Assembly (NCBI RefSeq): GCF_001667885.1
Contig: NZ_LZJW01000132.1
Coordinates: forward strand, 62,001-126,000
Source: Mycobacterium scrofulaceum
GTDB lineage: Bacteria > Actinomycetota > Actinomycetes > Mycobacteriales > Mycobacteriaceae
Direction: 5' to 3'
Length of the DNA: 64,000 nucleotides
A program made the position numbers and the translations under genes. This document shows, piece after piece, positions 1 through 8,305 of this stretch. The notes beneath the pieces were generated by a model. The model was not told the origin of the DNA. It saw only the letters and a program-made list of their open reading frames with translations, and did no database searches. Position 1 is the first letter of the stretch, and each line of letters opens with the position of its first letter.

Positions 1-5
1 TCGCG

Positions 6-2030
6 GTGGGTGGGGCTCTTCCGGTCGCGGATCTGTCGCCGGCCAACCTGGGCTACCTGATTCTGCCGCTGTGCGCGTTGGCCGCCGCGATCACGATTCC
101 CAGCCGGGACGACGCCCGATTCGGAATCGGCCTGCTCCTCGACGGCATCCTCATCACCGCGTCGCTGCTCGTGGTTCTCGTCATTCTGCCGCTGGGACGG
201 ACGGCTCGACTTCCACTGACGTTCAGCATTCCGCAAGTGGTGTTGGCCGCCGCCGGCGGCGTGTATTTGGGGCTGGTCGCCACGGCGTTCATCGTTGTGC
301 GCAAGTCCGAGCCGGGTCGCAAGCTTTCCCCCACGCTGATGATGCTGGGGTGGGGAGTCATCGCCGCGGCCGGGGTGGTCCACGTCTATCAAGATCGGGC
401 GGACCAGGCGCCGAGCGACCTCGTCGTTCTCGGTTGGGTCGTCGGGATGTACTTCTTCACGCTCTCCGGGCTCACTTCTCGGCCGGGACCGGAACCCGAC
501 CTCGGTTTCTCGCAACCGTCGTCGCGCACGGCGCTTTGGTTGCCGTACCTGGCGGTCCTGCTGGCCATTACTGTTGGCGCGGTTCACTTTTGGCCGGCAT
601 ACCGGGGTGAGGCGTTCGTCTTCTCGATCTGCGTGGTGCTCTTCGTCACCACCGTGGCCCGCCACATCTTGCTCCTGGACCGAAAGCAACGTCTGCTCGC
701 GGCGGTTTCCGACGCCGCTTTACGGGACCCGCTGACCGGGTTGGCGAATCACCGCCTGTTCGACGATCGCCTCGCGCACGCGCTCCGCCTACACGTGCAG
801 CACAACGTGCCCGTCAGCGTACTGACGGTAGGTGTCGACGATTTCAAGTTGGTGAACGACACACTCGGCTACGACGTGGGCGACGAATTGTTACGCGACG
901 TTGGCGAGCGGATCCAGGCCAATATCAGCGATAGCCACACCGTCGCGCGGATGGGCGGCGACGAGTTTGCGGTGCTGGTCGAAGACCGTCCGGATGTGGC
1001 CGTGCAGGTCGCCAACGGGCTGGCACGGTCGTTCGAGGAGCCCGTGGCCGTCGAGGATCACCGACTGGACGTGCGGCTGAGTATCGGCGTGGCCTCGGCC
1101 GGAACAGAAGTGCTGGCGCCGAATGATCTTCTCAAACAGGCCGATGCCGCAAGGTCGTATGCCCGGCTGCCCAGCTCGAGCAACGTGCGGACGTTCACCC
1201 CCGAAATGGACGCGCAGCTTGGCCGGTTTCCGGCCCACGCCGGTGCCATCGCGCGGTTGCAACTGCTCGGCGAGCTGAGACGGGCCATCGAGAGCGATTC
1301 GCTGACCTTGCTGTACCAGCCGAAATTCGCCATGTCGACGGGGTCGGTGACCGGGGTGGAGGCGCTCGTCCGATGGCAACACCCGCGATTCGGCGTGCTG
1401 GGGCCCGACGAATTCTTGCCGCTGGTCCGCGAACACGGGCTGATACATGTGCTCACCGATCTGGTCCTGACACGGGCCGTCTCCGACGCTGCGGCGTGGT
1501 ACGCCGCCGGCACCCCGGTTCCCGTCGCGATCAACTTGGGGGCGCCGTCCCTCGATGAGGATGCGCTGCCTGACCGCATCATGTCGGTGCTCGCCGAGCG
1601 CGGGATGCCGCCCAGTTGCCTCACGATCGAGATCACCGAGGACTTGATGGTCGCCGACTTCGCCAGGGCCCGCACAGTGCTCAATCGTCTTCGGGAGAAC
1701 GGCATCCGGGTGGCGATTGATGACTTCGGCAGCGGCTACGCCACTCTCACGTATCTGCGCGAGCTGCCGGCCGACGAGGTCAAGCTCGGCCGGGAGTTCA
1801 TAGCGCCGATCGTCCACGACGACCGCGCCGCGACCATTGCACGTTCGGTCATCGAGCTGGCGTCCGCGTTCGGCATCGCCACCGTTGCCGAAGGCGTCGA
1901 GGACAGCGCCACCGCCCAGCGGCTCAAGGAATACGGTTGTGACGCCGTACAAGGGAACTTCTTCTGCAGCCCGTTGCCGGCTTCCGAGATTTCCCGCGTC
2001 CCAGCGAATTCGACACTGGCCGCACAGTAG
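6..2030 (+). CDS. Membrane-anchored GGDEF-EAL cyclic-di-GMP enzyme
   Basis: Predicted bifunctional c-di-GMP turnover protein. The first ~220 residues are a chain of hydrophobic segments, so the sensor part is in the membrane. A GGDEF domain follows (ARMGGDEF near residue 317), then an EAL domain (VEALVRW near 451, EITED, DDFGSGY, EGVED, QGNFF). Most phosphodiesterase residues are kept, but the usual KxD motif reads KLG. No RxxD inhibitory site precedes GGDEF. The GTG at base 6 sits at the window edge, so the true start may lie upstream. A second protein with the same layout is encoded at 9665-11929. Whether cyclase, phosphodiesterase or both are active cannot be told from sequence. Confidence 0.85.
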   Translation: MGGALPVADLSPANLGYLILPLCALAAAITIPSRDDARFGIGLLLDGILITASLLVVLVILPLGRTARLPLTFSIPQVVLAAAGGVYLGLVATAFIVVRKSEPGRKLSPTLMMLGWGVIAAAGVVHVYQDRADQAPSDLVVLGWVVGMYFFTLSGLTSRPGPEPDLGFSQPSSRTALWLPYLAVLLAITVGAVHFWPAYRGEAFVFSICVVLFVTTVARHILLLDRKQRLLAAVSDAALRDPLTGLANHRLFDDRLAHALRLHVQHNVPVSVLTVGVDDFKLVNDTLGYDVGDELLRDVGERIQANISDSHTVARMGGDEFAVLVEDRPDVAVQVANGLARSFEEPVAVEDHRLDVRLSIGVASAGTEVLAPNDLLKQADAARSYARLPSSSNVRTFTPEMDAQLGRFPAHAGAIARLQLLGELRRAIESDSLTLLYQPKFAMSTGSVTGVEALVRWQHPRFGVLGPDEFLPLVREHGLIHVLTDLVLTRAVSDAAAWYAAGTPVPVAINLGAPSLDEDALPDRIMSVLAERGMPPSCLTIEITEDLMVADFARARTVLNRLRENGIRVAIDDFGSGYATLTYLRELPADEVKLGREFIAPIVHDDRAATIARSVIELASAFGIATVAEGVEDSATAQRLKEYGCDAVQGNFFCSPLPASEISRVPANSTLAAQ

Positions 2031-2049
2031 CGGACGGCGCGCTCGGCGG

Positions 2050-2520
2050 TCAGCTCACGACCGATCGCTCCAGCGAGGCCAGCGACTCAGCGAGGTAATC
2101 CTCGGCAAAGATCGGTATCGTGCCCACGCGGTCGCGGAAGTCCTGCGAGGTGCCGCTCCAGTCGTAGGTGAGGGTGACGTCGGTCCCATCGCCATGGGGG
2201 ACGAGGTCGTAGCGCCAGAACCAACCGCCGGGCGCATGGTTGCCCGCGTCGTCGAGCACGCCCGGCTTCCAGCCAATCGAGCGGCCCTCATCGAAGACAT
2301 CGACCAGGTTGTGCGTGACGTAGTCGCCGCCGGCCTGGGGGAGATACATGTTCATCGCGAACATCTGCCCCGCGCCGGTGATGGGGGCCGTGTCGACCGC
2401 GTCGCGGACCCAGTCCGTCGGCTCGGTGTTCCGGTGCCGGGACGGGTCGGCGAGCACGGCGAAGATGGCCGCCGGGCTAGCGGCGATGGTGCGGGTGACG
2501 ACGTAACGTTCAGCGGTCAT
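2050..2520 (-). CDS. SRPBCC (polyketide cyclase/START-like) protein
   Basis: About 156 residues with the SRPBCC pattern: an N-terminal strand (RYVVTRTIAASPAAIFAVLADP), a central strand-rich part, and a C-terminal helix ending SLASLERSVVS. These folds bind hydrophobic ligands, and many actinobacterial members have no assigned ligand. I chose the ATG at 2520 because GGAG lies about six bases upstream; an in-frame GTG at 2532 is less well placed. The start overlaps the end of the frameshifted DUF899 gene by about 11 bases, so the two were probably co-transcribed. The exact function is unknown. Confidence 0.75.
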   Translation of the reverse strand: MTAERYVVTRTIAASPAAIFAVLADPSRHRNTEPTDWVRDAVDTAPITGAGQMFAMNMYLPQAGGDYVTHNLVDVFDEGRSIGWKPGVLDDAGNHAPGGWFWRYDLVPHGDGTDVTLTYDWSGTSQDFRDRVGTIPIFAEDYLAESLASLERSVVS

Positions 2521-3221
2521 GGTTGTCTCCACGTGCCCCTGGGCCGTAGGCGGCCGCGATGGCGGGGGAGTCGAGCCACCCGGAGTAGGTGGGCCGCGCC
2601 GGCCATCCTTCGGGCGAATCGAGCCAATCCTCTTGGCGGCCCCACGGCAGGATGTCGATCAGCCCGAACGTGTGGCTCAGTTGCTCGGTGCCTCGGCCGT
2701 TGGTATGCCACGTGCGGTAGACGGTCTCGCCGTCGCGAAGGAAAACGTTGACCCCGAACCCGCCGCCGGGCGGCGCGTCCATGTCGGCGGCGAACGGGCT
2801 CTGGGAGGACGAATACCAGTCCATCCGGTTACCGACCTTGTGCTTGTAGGCGAGGGCTTCTTCGATCGGCCCGTTGGTCACAATAACGAACCCGGGCGTC
2901 GTAGTTGTCCAAAAATTCCAGCCGGGTGAACTGCGACGTAAATCCTGTGCACCCACTGCACTGCCACTCCGCGCCGTCGGACCACATGTGGTGGTAGACG
3001 ATCAACTGCGAGCGGCCGTCGAACACATCCACCAGGCGGATGGGCCCGTCGGCACCCGTCAGCGTGTAGCCGGGCAGCTCGACCATCGGCAGCCGGCGGC
3101 GTTGGGCAGCGATCGCATCCAACTCGCGGGTGGCGGCCTTCTCGCGCTTGCGCAGTTCGTCGAGCGCCGTGCGCCAGGTGTGGTGATCGACGACGGGCGG
3201 CAGGGCCGTGTTTGCGGACAT
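2510..3221 (-). pseudogene. DUF899 family thioredoxin-like protein, broken by a 1-base frameshift
   Basis: Two overlapping reading frames together make one DUF899 protein. The upstream frame (from ATG 3221, preceded by AAGGTGG) runs through PPVVDHHTW, the PGYTLTG region and a Cys pair (CSGC) to LDNYDAR. The downstream frame resumes at FVIVTNGPIEEALAYKHKVG and runs to the normal C-terminus with WHTNGRGTEQLSH and PRPTYSGW-like motifs. Dropping one C from the CCC run at 2891-2893 restores a continuous frame of about 236 residues. The remaining sequence looks well preserved, so the lesion is either recent or an assembly error. DUF899 proteins are thioredoxin-like and of unknown role. Confidence 0.8.
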
Positions 3222-3363
3222 GGGATCCACCTTTGCTCGGAATTCGTTGGTCTTCAAAGGTCTGACTGGTGGAGCGTCCGAAATTCATCGCTGCACGCCG
3301 CGGACTTTCCGCCCGCCGGCTCCATCGGCCGTCCCCTCGACCGCCCCGGGCAGCGCCCGGCGA

Positions 3364-4167
3364 TTACCGGGATTGCTCCGCGCGTCGGGCTAAATCCGCT
3401 GTCGCCGAACGTAATTGGTCAGCGGACTGCAGCGGTTCCGGGAATCCGATGCGGGCATAAGCCACCCCACGTGGGGTGTGGACCCGCAGGTCGAGCCCGT
3501 ATCGGTCGATGCCGGCGCATACCGCGGATTCGGCGTCGGGATAGCCGCCGAACGCGCGGGCCATCGCGGTCAAGGCGTCGCGGTGGTCGTCGTTGAGGTG
3601 CGCCAGGGCCCTGGGCGCGGCCGGCGCGATCGGATCCGGCGCGGCGGCCGCGTACTGTTCACCGGTGGCCGAGTCCATCCGGCCGTATCCACCCACCCAG
3701 CGGACCCTATGTACGTTCAGCACCCAGAGGGCGAAGTCGGTGAAGTCGACATAGAGACGTGCTTCGGGCACCGCGTTGAGGTATGCGGCCCGCGCCGCGT
3801 TCCGGTCGTCGGCCAGTGGGCGAGCGACCGTGCCCGCCAACGTGATCCGGGCGCGCGCCAGTGGATCGGCTTCGGCGGCGTCCGCAACGATGGAAAGGCT
3901 CGCCCGTGGGTCGGCGGCCAGGTTACGACCATGTTCGGCCAGGTTTGACACGCACAGCACCGGGGCCCCGCCCAGCAAGCCATAGGCCACCAGCGACGCC
4001 CAGGGGTCGCCGTCGGGGGTCAACGAGGCCAGCGTGGCGGCGTTCGTGGCGGCCGCAATGGTGCGGGCGTGCTCGGCCGCGGATAAACGCTTCGAGTCGG
4101 TCGGGGGTCGAAGTGGCGGTGGCACGGAGGGTGCGCCACCGGGGTCGCCATGGTCGCGAAGTGCCAC
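3364..4167 (-). CDS. HugZ-like PPOX-fold protein with DUF2470-type C-terminal domain
   Basis: About 267 residues. The N-terminal half has the split-barrel flavin-binding pattern (TLASLTPDGDPWASLVAYGLLGG, then VSNLAEHGRNLAADPRASL). The C-terminal part (LAHLNDDHRDALTAMARAFGG) is the alpha/beta domain found in heme-utilisation HugZ proteins and plastid-like PPOX relatives. A longer open frame extends to 4338 but overlaps the upstream gene and is Ser/Thr-rich in a non-coding way, so GTG 4167 is preferred. Heme oxygenase-like activity is possible but not shown; a flavin- or F420-dependent reductase is the alternative. Confidence 0.7.
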   Translation of the reverse strand: MALRDHGDPGGAPSVPPPLRPPTDSKRLSAAEHARTIAAATNAATLASLTPDGDPWASLVAYGLLGGAPVLCVSNLAEHGRNLAADPRASLSIVADAAEADPLARARITLAGTVARPLADDRNAARAAYLNAVPEARLYVDFTDFALWVLNVHRVRWVGGYGRMDSATGEQYAAAAPDPIAPAAPRALAHLNDDHRDALTAMARAFGGYPDAESAVCAGIDRYGLDLRVHTPRGVAYARIGFPEPLQSADQLRSATADLARRAEQSR

Positions 4168-4201
4168 GCCCGCGAGGCTACTCGCCGACGGGTGGGCGCC
4201 T

Positions 4202-5020
4202 TTAGTTGATCGGCCGCCAACCGCCGAGAACGGCTTCGCGGTACCAGCCCAATCGATTGCGGACCTGGACCCCGAGGCGGTTCTGGGCGTTGACTCGGCT
4301 GTCGATGATGTGGCCGTCGTCGACGTAGATGACGACATGCGAGGCGACGCTCGCGTTTGCGTTGGGGTGCAGGTAGATCAGATCGCCGGGCCGGAAAGGA
4401 CCGTCTTGCGGGAGGCGGCGGCCCATCGGGCCGGCGGTGCCATCGGCCTGCTCGTGGACATTACCGCCGAACTTGATGCCGAGACCGTAGTTGTAGACCC
4501 AGGCGGTGAAATTCGAACAGTCCAGACCGCGGCCGGGATCCCACGCCGTCAGCCCCTGCGCGCCGTCGGGGTCGGGATTCTCTGCGATCGCGCCGGCATA
4601 GGTCGATGTGGGCGGCTGCCAGCCGGGGATGTGATGGTGGCGGTATTGCAGGCCGAGGGGGTTGTCGGGGGAGTAGACGTAGCGCATGGCCACGGCGAGG
4701 ATGCGTTCCCGTTTCCAGGTGGCGGCATCACAACCCGCGTCTTGCGGGGTCTCCGGCGGCGGCAGGGCGACGGACCGCGGGCCCCACCCGCGGTTGAGGT
4801 AATGGCCCTCGGAATCGGTGCGATACCAGTCGGCCGGCGGATCCTGGGTTTGCGGCAGCGCGTCGCGGTTGGCGAAATCCCCTGTCAGGGAGCTGAAGTT
4901 GCACGAGAACGGGTAGGAAAACTCGCCGTTGTCGGCGCGAGATCGCCCGTCTACCAAGGGAACAGCGAGCGCGGGAGCCGCTATGCAGAGCACGCAGAGC
5001 AGCGCCCGGGAACACCTCAC
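4202..5020 (-). CDS. Secreted NlpC/P60-type cell-wall hydrolase
   Basis: 272 residues. A signal peptide (MRCSRALLCVLCIAAPALA) leads into a mature protein whose C-terminal half matches the NlpC/P60 papain-like fold. Catalytic Cys168 lies in GLDCSNFTAWVY and His228 in SHVVIYVDDGHIIDS. The RPGDLIYLH segment between them is typical of the family. Such enzymes cleave peptide stems of peptidoglycan outside the membrane. The region at about residues 30-140 has no domain I recognise and may target the substrate. The start is GTG 5020. The gene lies 34 bases upstream of the HugZ-like gene on the same strand. Confidence 0.8.
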   Translation of the reverse strand: MRCSRALLCVLCIAAPALAVPLVDGRSRADNGEFSYPFSCNFSSLTGDFANRDALPQTQDPPADWYRTDSEGHYLNRGWGPRSVALPPPETPQDAGCDAATWKRERILAVAMRYVYSPDNPLGLQYRHHHIPGWQPPTSTYAGAIAENPDPDGAQGLTAWDPGRGLDCSNFTAWVYNYGLGIKFGGNVHEQADGTAGPMGRRLPQDGPFRPGDLIYLHPNANASVASHVVIYVDDGHIIDSRVNAQNRLGVQVRNRLGWYREAVLGGWRPIN

Positions 5021-5066
5021 GGGGTCACGCTACCGAACGAGGTATGCGGCCGGTAGCTTTCGGGGC

Positions 5067-5297
5067 ATGAGCGACTCCGTTGTCGTGCGGGTCAAGCCCG
5101 GGAGTCGCCGGGGACCCCTCGTCGAGGTGGGCCCCCAAGGTGAGCTGACGATTCACGTCAGGGAACCGGCCGTTGACGGCAAGGCCAACGACGCCGCCAT
5201 CAGGCTGCTGGCGGCCCATCTCGAATTGCCCAGGAGCCGGGTCGAATTGATTTCCGGAGCGACCTCACGACTCAAGCGTTTCCGCGTGCATCGCTGA
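5067..5297 (+). CDS. DUF167 (YggU-type) protein
   Basis: 76 residues from ATG 5067, matching the small UPF0235/DUF167 family: VVRVKPGSRRGP, the strand LTIHVREPAVDGKANDAAI, then a C-terminal segment ending SGATSRLKRFRV. The upstream in-frame extension to 4929 is antisense to the start of the NlpC/P60 gene and is not believed. The family has a conserved alpha/beta fold and no firmly established function. It diverges from the NlpC/P60 gene across a 46-base gap. Confidence 0.8.
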   Translation: MSDSVVVRVKPGSRRGPLVEVGPQGELTIHVREPAVDGKANDAAIRLLAAHLELPRSRVELISGATSRLKRFRVHR

Positions 5298-5383
5298 GGG
5301 CGCGTGACCGCGCGTCACATATCGCTGTCCCGTCCCGTCTAGCGACCAGAGAGTTGGACGGATTAGTGGGAAAGGACGGCACG

Positions 5384-6199
5384 ATGAATCGCTTGAGTAC
5401 GCCCGCGCAGGTCTTCCTGATCGCGGTCACGGTTGCCTTGGGGGCGGTCACGGCCGGGATCGGGATCTGGTGCCTGGTCGATCCGAGTGGCTTCGCTGAT
5501 GTCGTTGGCTTTGCGGCGCACCGGCACTTCTTGCATGACGTGGGCGCGTTCCAGCTGGGTCTGGGCGTCACACTGCTACTCGCCCTCATTTGGGCGGACG
5601 CGCTGGCGACGGCGCTCGCCGGGTTTCTCGTGGCGAACACCGTGCACACGGTCAACCACATTGTCGACCTCGACGTCGGTGGTTCCGCCACGCAAGCGTG
5701 GCTGCTCGGTGGGGTGTCGGTTGCTCTGGTGGTGGCGTTCGTGCTGCGGTTGCGCCAACTCGGCTACGTGCTGGGCTCCGTGGGCACGGCAACCAGTCCG
5801 GTGCTGGCGCCGTTCGTGCGCCAAAAGACCATCAGCCTCACCACCTTTCGCAAGGACGGCAGGCCAGGCTCCAGCCCGGTCAGCATCGTGGTGGACGGGG
5901 ATCGCGCTTACTTTCGCAGTTTCGAACGCGCGGTCAAAGTGCGCCGCATTCGCCGTAACGCGAGTGTCGAATTCGGCCCGGCGACCGCATCGGGCAAGCC
6001 GACGGGCTCTGCGTTGCCTGGCCGCGTGCGTCTGCTGGAAGGGGCTGAATACCAGCGGGCGGGGCGTCTGCTCCGGCGGAAATATCCATTCCTGCACGGC
6101 GTGCTGGTGCCCTCGGCGCACCGGCTGATGCGCTCCAAGTTCGGCCGAACGATCCATGCGGAGTTGACTCCGATTCCTGATCCCGCCGCTGGCCGATAA
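5384..6199 (+). CDS. Fusion: membrane DUF4345-like domain plus PPOX F420-dependent-type domain
   Basis: About 271 residues. Residues ~1-130 form four hydrophobic segments resembling small DUF4345-type membrane proteins (VDPSGFADVVGF, then HDVGAFQLGLG). Residues ~145-265 are a split-barrel domain of the Rv2061-like F420-dependent PPOX group (QKTISLTTFRKDGRPGSSPVSIV, FRSFERAVKVRRIRRN, ending MRSKFGRTIHAELTPI). ATG 5384 has GGAAAGGA upstream. The fusion would hold the cofactor domain at the inner membrane face. F420 use is inferred from family membership; a flavin or heme ligand is also possible. Confidence 0.75.
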   Translation: MNRLSTPAQVFLIAVTVALGAVTAGIGIWCLVDPSGFADVVGFAAHRHFLHDVGAFQLGLGVTLLLALIWADALATALAGFLVANTVHTVNHIVDLDVGGSATQAWLLGGVSVALVVAFVLRLRQLGYVLGSVGTATSPVLAPFVRQKTISLTTFRKDGRPGSSPVSIVVDGDRAYFRSFERAVKVRRIRRNASVEFGPATASGKPTGSALPGRVRLLEGAEYQRAGRLLRRKYPFLHGVLVPSAHRLMRSKFGRTIHAELTPIPDPAAGR

Positions 6200-6360
6200 G
6201 TTCGGGCGTCAATAGCGCTGTCGACTACCGAATGCGCTGTACCAGCGGACGTCTGGCGGTGCGCTGACATTTTCCCGCTGCGTCTCATCGACGAGGCTAG
6301 GTCGAATCGCGCTCTTGCCCAGACGCTTGGGATACCGTTCGGTGCAGCGCACCTCTCGGC

Positions 6361-6951
6361 TCAGCGCGCCGATATCGCTTTGTCGCTGAATTGTCTGACG
6401 AGCAGCTCGAGGCGTTCCGCGTCGTGCCCAGGGCGCAGTCGTCCGGTACGCGTGAGCGTGACCAGTCCGTGCAGCGCAGCCCACAACACTTCGGTGAGCG
6501 CGTCCGCATCCTGCTCGTCGGCGACCAGGCGCACCGCTTGGCGTAGTTCCGCGAAGCCTGCCGTCAGCTCCGGGGGAGTGTCTTGCTCGGCGAAGCGCAG
6601 GGTGGTCGCGCGGGTGAACATGGCGTCGTACACCGCCGGGTTGTCGCGAGCGAAGTCGAGGTATGCCTGCGCAATTCGGGCGAGGACCTCATCGGCGGCG
6701 CCGGCACCCAACCGGGCGGCCCGAATCGCGTCGGCGAGCTCGCCAAATCCGTCGACGGCGACAGCGTCGGCGATTTGTTCCATGCCGGCGAAGTGCTTGT
6801 AGAGCACAGGCTGGCTGTATTCGATCTCGGTCGACAATCGACGAGTGGTGACGGCGTCCCACCCTTCGGCCTCGGCCAACCTGCGCGCCGTTGTCACGAT
6901 CAGCGTCCGCCGAGCGGCCCGCTCCCGCTCCCGACGATCTTCAATAGCCAT
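6361..6951 (-). CDS. TetR family transcriptional regulator
   Basis: 196 residues from ATG 6951. The N-terminal helix-turn-helix is typical: LIVTTARRLAEAEGWDAVTTRRLSTEI, then YSQPVLYKHFAGMEQI. The C-terminal half is a ligand-binding helical domain with the TetR_C-like pattern AALHGLVTLTRTGRL. It is transcribed away from the NIPSNAP/DUF4267 pair, and the shared intergenic region carries two inverted repeats over a sigma-70-like promoter. It therefore probably represses that pair and itself. The ligand is unknown. Confidence 0.85.
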   Translation of the reverse strand: MAIEDRRERERAARRTLIVTTARRLAEAEGWDAVTTRRLSTEIEYSQPVLYKHFAGMEQIADAVAVDGFGELADAIRAARLGAGAADEVLARIAQAYLDFARDNPAVYDAMFTRATTLRFAEQDTPPELTAGFAELRQAVRLVADEQDADALTEVLWAALHGLVTLTRTGRLRPGHDAERLELLVRQFSDKAISAR

Positions 6952-6968
6952 ACCCGACAGTAGCACGA

Positions 6969-7029
6969 CTAGAAAATCTAGCGCCGCTATTGACACGGTA
7001 GGTCGCGGGGGTTAGCGTTGCTAGCGCTA
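6969..7029 (+). promoter_or_regulatory. Promoter with two palindromes between TetR and NIPSNAP genes
   Basis: A TTGACA at 6990-6995 is followed, 17 bases later, by TAGCGT at 7013-7018, a good sigma-70-type promoter reading rightward. CTAGA-AAA-TCTAG is a perfect inverted repeat at 6969-6981, beside the TetR start. TAGCG-N7-CGCTA at 7013-7029 overlaps the -10 box. Both are candidate operators for the divergent TetR. Confidence 0.55.
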
Positions 7030-7136
7030 CGAGGGAGGAGCCAGACATGGCCCTGGAAGCCACACCGCCGGAGGGCGCACCGCCCGCAGCAGGTGGAGTC
7101 CGGACCGGCCGCCTAATACGAGCACAAGGAGAATCG

Positions 7137-7454
7137 ATGTTTCAGCTCAGGATCTACACCCTGCGATCACCGGACGTGCTGCAGCAGTATGCAACGGTGC
7201 ATTGGGCTCGTCACCTGGCGACCTTCGAGACGTTCGGGGTCACCACCCACGGTGTGTGGACCGAGCGGACCGGTGCCGCTAACCGACTCGTCGCACTGAT
7301 CCGCTACCCACCGGGCGACGACCCCCAGCAGCTCGCGCAACGCATCATGCGCAGCCCAGAATTCGCCGCCGACATGGCCGGCTTCGACGTCGGCGACATC
7401 GTTGATGTCGAGACGAAGTTCCTTGAAGCAACGCAGTTTTCACCGATCCATTAA
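7137..7454 (+). CDS. NIPSNAP-family protein
   Basis: 105 residues from ATG 7137 (AAGGAG eight bases upstream): MFQLRIYTLRSPDVLQQY, then the ferredoxin-like dimer pattern with HWARHLATFETFGVTTHGVW and AQRIMRSPEFAADM. NIPSNAP-type proteins are small dimeric alpha+beta barrels, some of them enzymes of unclear reaction. A second in-frame ATG at 7047 also has a strong ribosome site (GGGAGGAG) and would add 30 residues of low-complexity Ala/Pro/Gly. The gene is followed closely by the DUF4267 gene and is probably controlled by the divergent TetR. Confidence 0.7.
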   Translation: MFQLRIYTLRSPDVLQQYATVHWARHLATFETFGVTTHGVWTERTGAANRLVALIRYPPGDDPQQLAQRIMRSPEFAADMAGFDVGDIVDVETKFLEATQFSPIH

Positions 7455-7466
7455 GGAGTGCTCGAC

Positions 7467-7847
7467 ATGACTGTCACCATCATCGGCTATACGCTCGCCG
7501 GACTGCTCGCCGCGGCCATCATCTTCATCGGCGCGCGCTTTCTGCTCGCACCGCGCGTCGCCGCCGCCGGCTACGGGGTACAGCCGGATCTCAACCAGCC
7601 GGGCGCGGACGCCTACTTGAGCGTCAAGGGCGTGCGCGACATGGCGACAGGGCTGTTCGTCGTCATCCTGATGGTCGCGGGTGCGACGCACCTGATTGGC
7701 TGGGTTATGTTGGCTGCCACCATCATTCCGTTAGCCGATGGGGCCATCGTGTTGCGCAGCGGCGGGTCGAAGTCAATCGCCTGGGGCGTCCACGTCGGCA
7801 CCGCCGCCATCATGCTCGTCACGACCGCGCTGTTGCTCCTGTCCTAG
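7467..7847 (+). CDS. DUF4267 small membrane protein
   Basis: 126 residues with four hydrophobic segments (GYTLAGLLAAAIIFIGARFLL at the start, MLVTTALLLLS at the end) and the GVRDMATGLF motif typical of DUF4267. It sits 12 bases after the NIPSNAP gene with AAGGAG before ATG 7467, so the two form an operon. The function of the family is unknown. The pairing of a soluble small dimeric protein with a four-helix membrane protein under a TetR suggests a small-molecule stress or detoxification pair; this is inference. Confidence 0.7.
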   Translation: MTVTIIGYTLAGLLAAAIIFIGARFLLAPRVAAAGYGVQPDLNQPGADAYLSVKGVRDMATGLFVVILMVAGATHLIGWVMLAATIIPLADGAIVLRSGGSKSIAWGVHVGTAAIMLVTTALLLLS

Positions 7848-7980
7848 AAGCTCACCATATCGACAGCGACGGGCGTCTCCGGGAGGGCGGGGGAGAGGAG
7901 GGCGGCCTAATCGTGCCCTCTCTGCCCCAACGAAATTCGCCGACGCCACGGGTTCGCCAGATGGCCCTGCCGTTCGAGCT

Positions 7981-8100
7981 TTACCCCGCCGCGACCCCAA
8001 GGGGTGGCCCCACGGTCGCCGCCGGGACGCATGCGGTCGCTGTCACTGCGGTGAATGCGAGGATCACCGCGACGACGACCTTCGTGACTAGACGTGACAT
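7981..8100 (-). CDS. Small exported peptide (39 residues)
   Basis: Reading leftward from ATG 8100 gives a 39-residue product starting MSRLVTKVVVAVILAFTA and ending PPLGVAAG. It has a basic N-terminus, a hydrophobic core, and a TATAC stretch that could be a signal peptidase or weak lipobox site, leaving a ~16-residue mature peptide. GGAGG lies eight bases upstream of the ATG. About 30 bases further up is a textbook promoter, TTGAAA-N17-TATAGT. This combination makes a real small gene likely despite its length. I do not recognise a family. Confidence 0.55.
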   Translation of the reverse strand: MSRLVTKVVVAVILAFTAVTATACVPAATVGPPLGVAAG

Positions 8101-8133
8101 GACGGCCTCCGTTCATCCGACCCCCTTGTCAGG

Positions 8134-8175
8134 ACTATAGGTCGATTCGGATCATATTTCAATCACTGTTGAAAT
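8134..8175 (-). promoter_or_regulatory. Promoter and palindromic operator for the small exported peptide
   Basis: On the minus strand, -35 TTGAAA (8162-8157) and -10 TATAGT (8139-8134) are separated by exactly 17 bases. The -35 lies inside a perfect inverted repeat, ATTTCAA-tcactg-TTGAAAT (8156-8175), the typical geometry of a repressor site. The methyltransferase gene at 8306 diverges from the same region and could share control. Confidence 0.6.
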
Positions 8176-8305
8176 TTTCTCGTTTCCCGGGCATAGTTTG
8201 ACGCGCACCGGTCCACCGGTTCACCGCACGAGCGCTGAGTGAACGAGTTCGACTGCTCTATCGTGGCTTTGCTGACGCACGAGAGCAGTCGGCGCACGTC
8301 GATTT

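Noticed and set aside
4168..4338. Longer start for the HugZ-like protein
   Set aside because: The extension is Ser/Thr-rich, lies within the end of the NlpC/P60 gene, and is not part of the fold.
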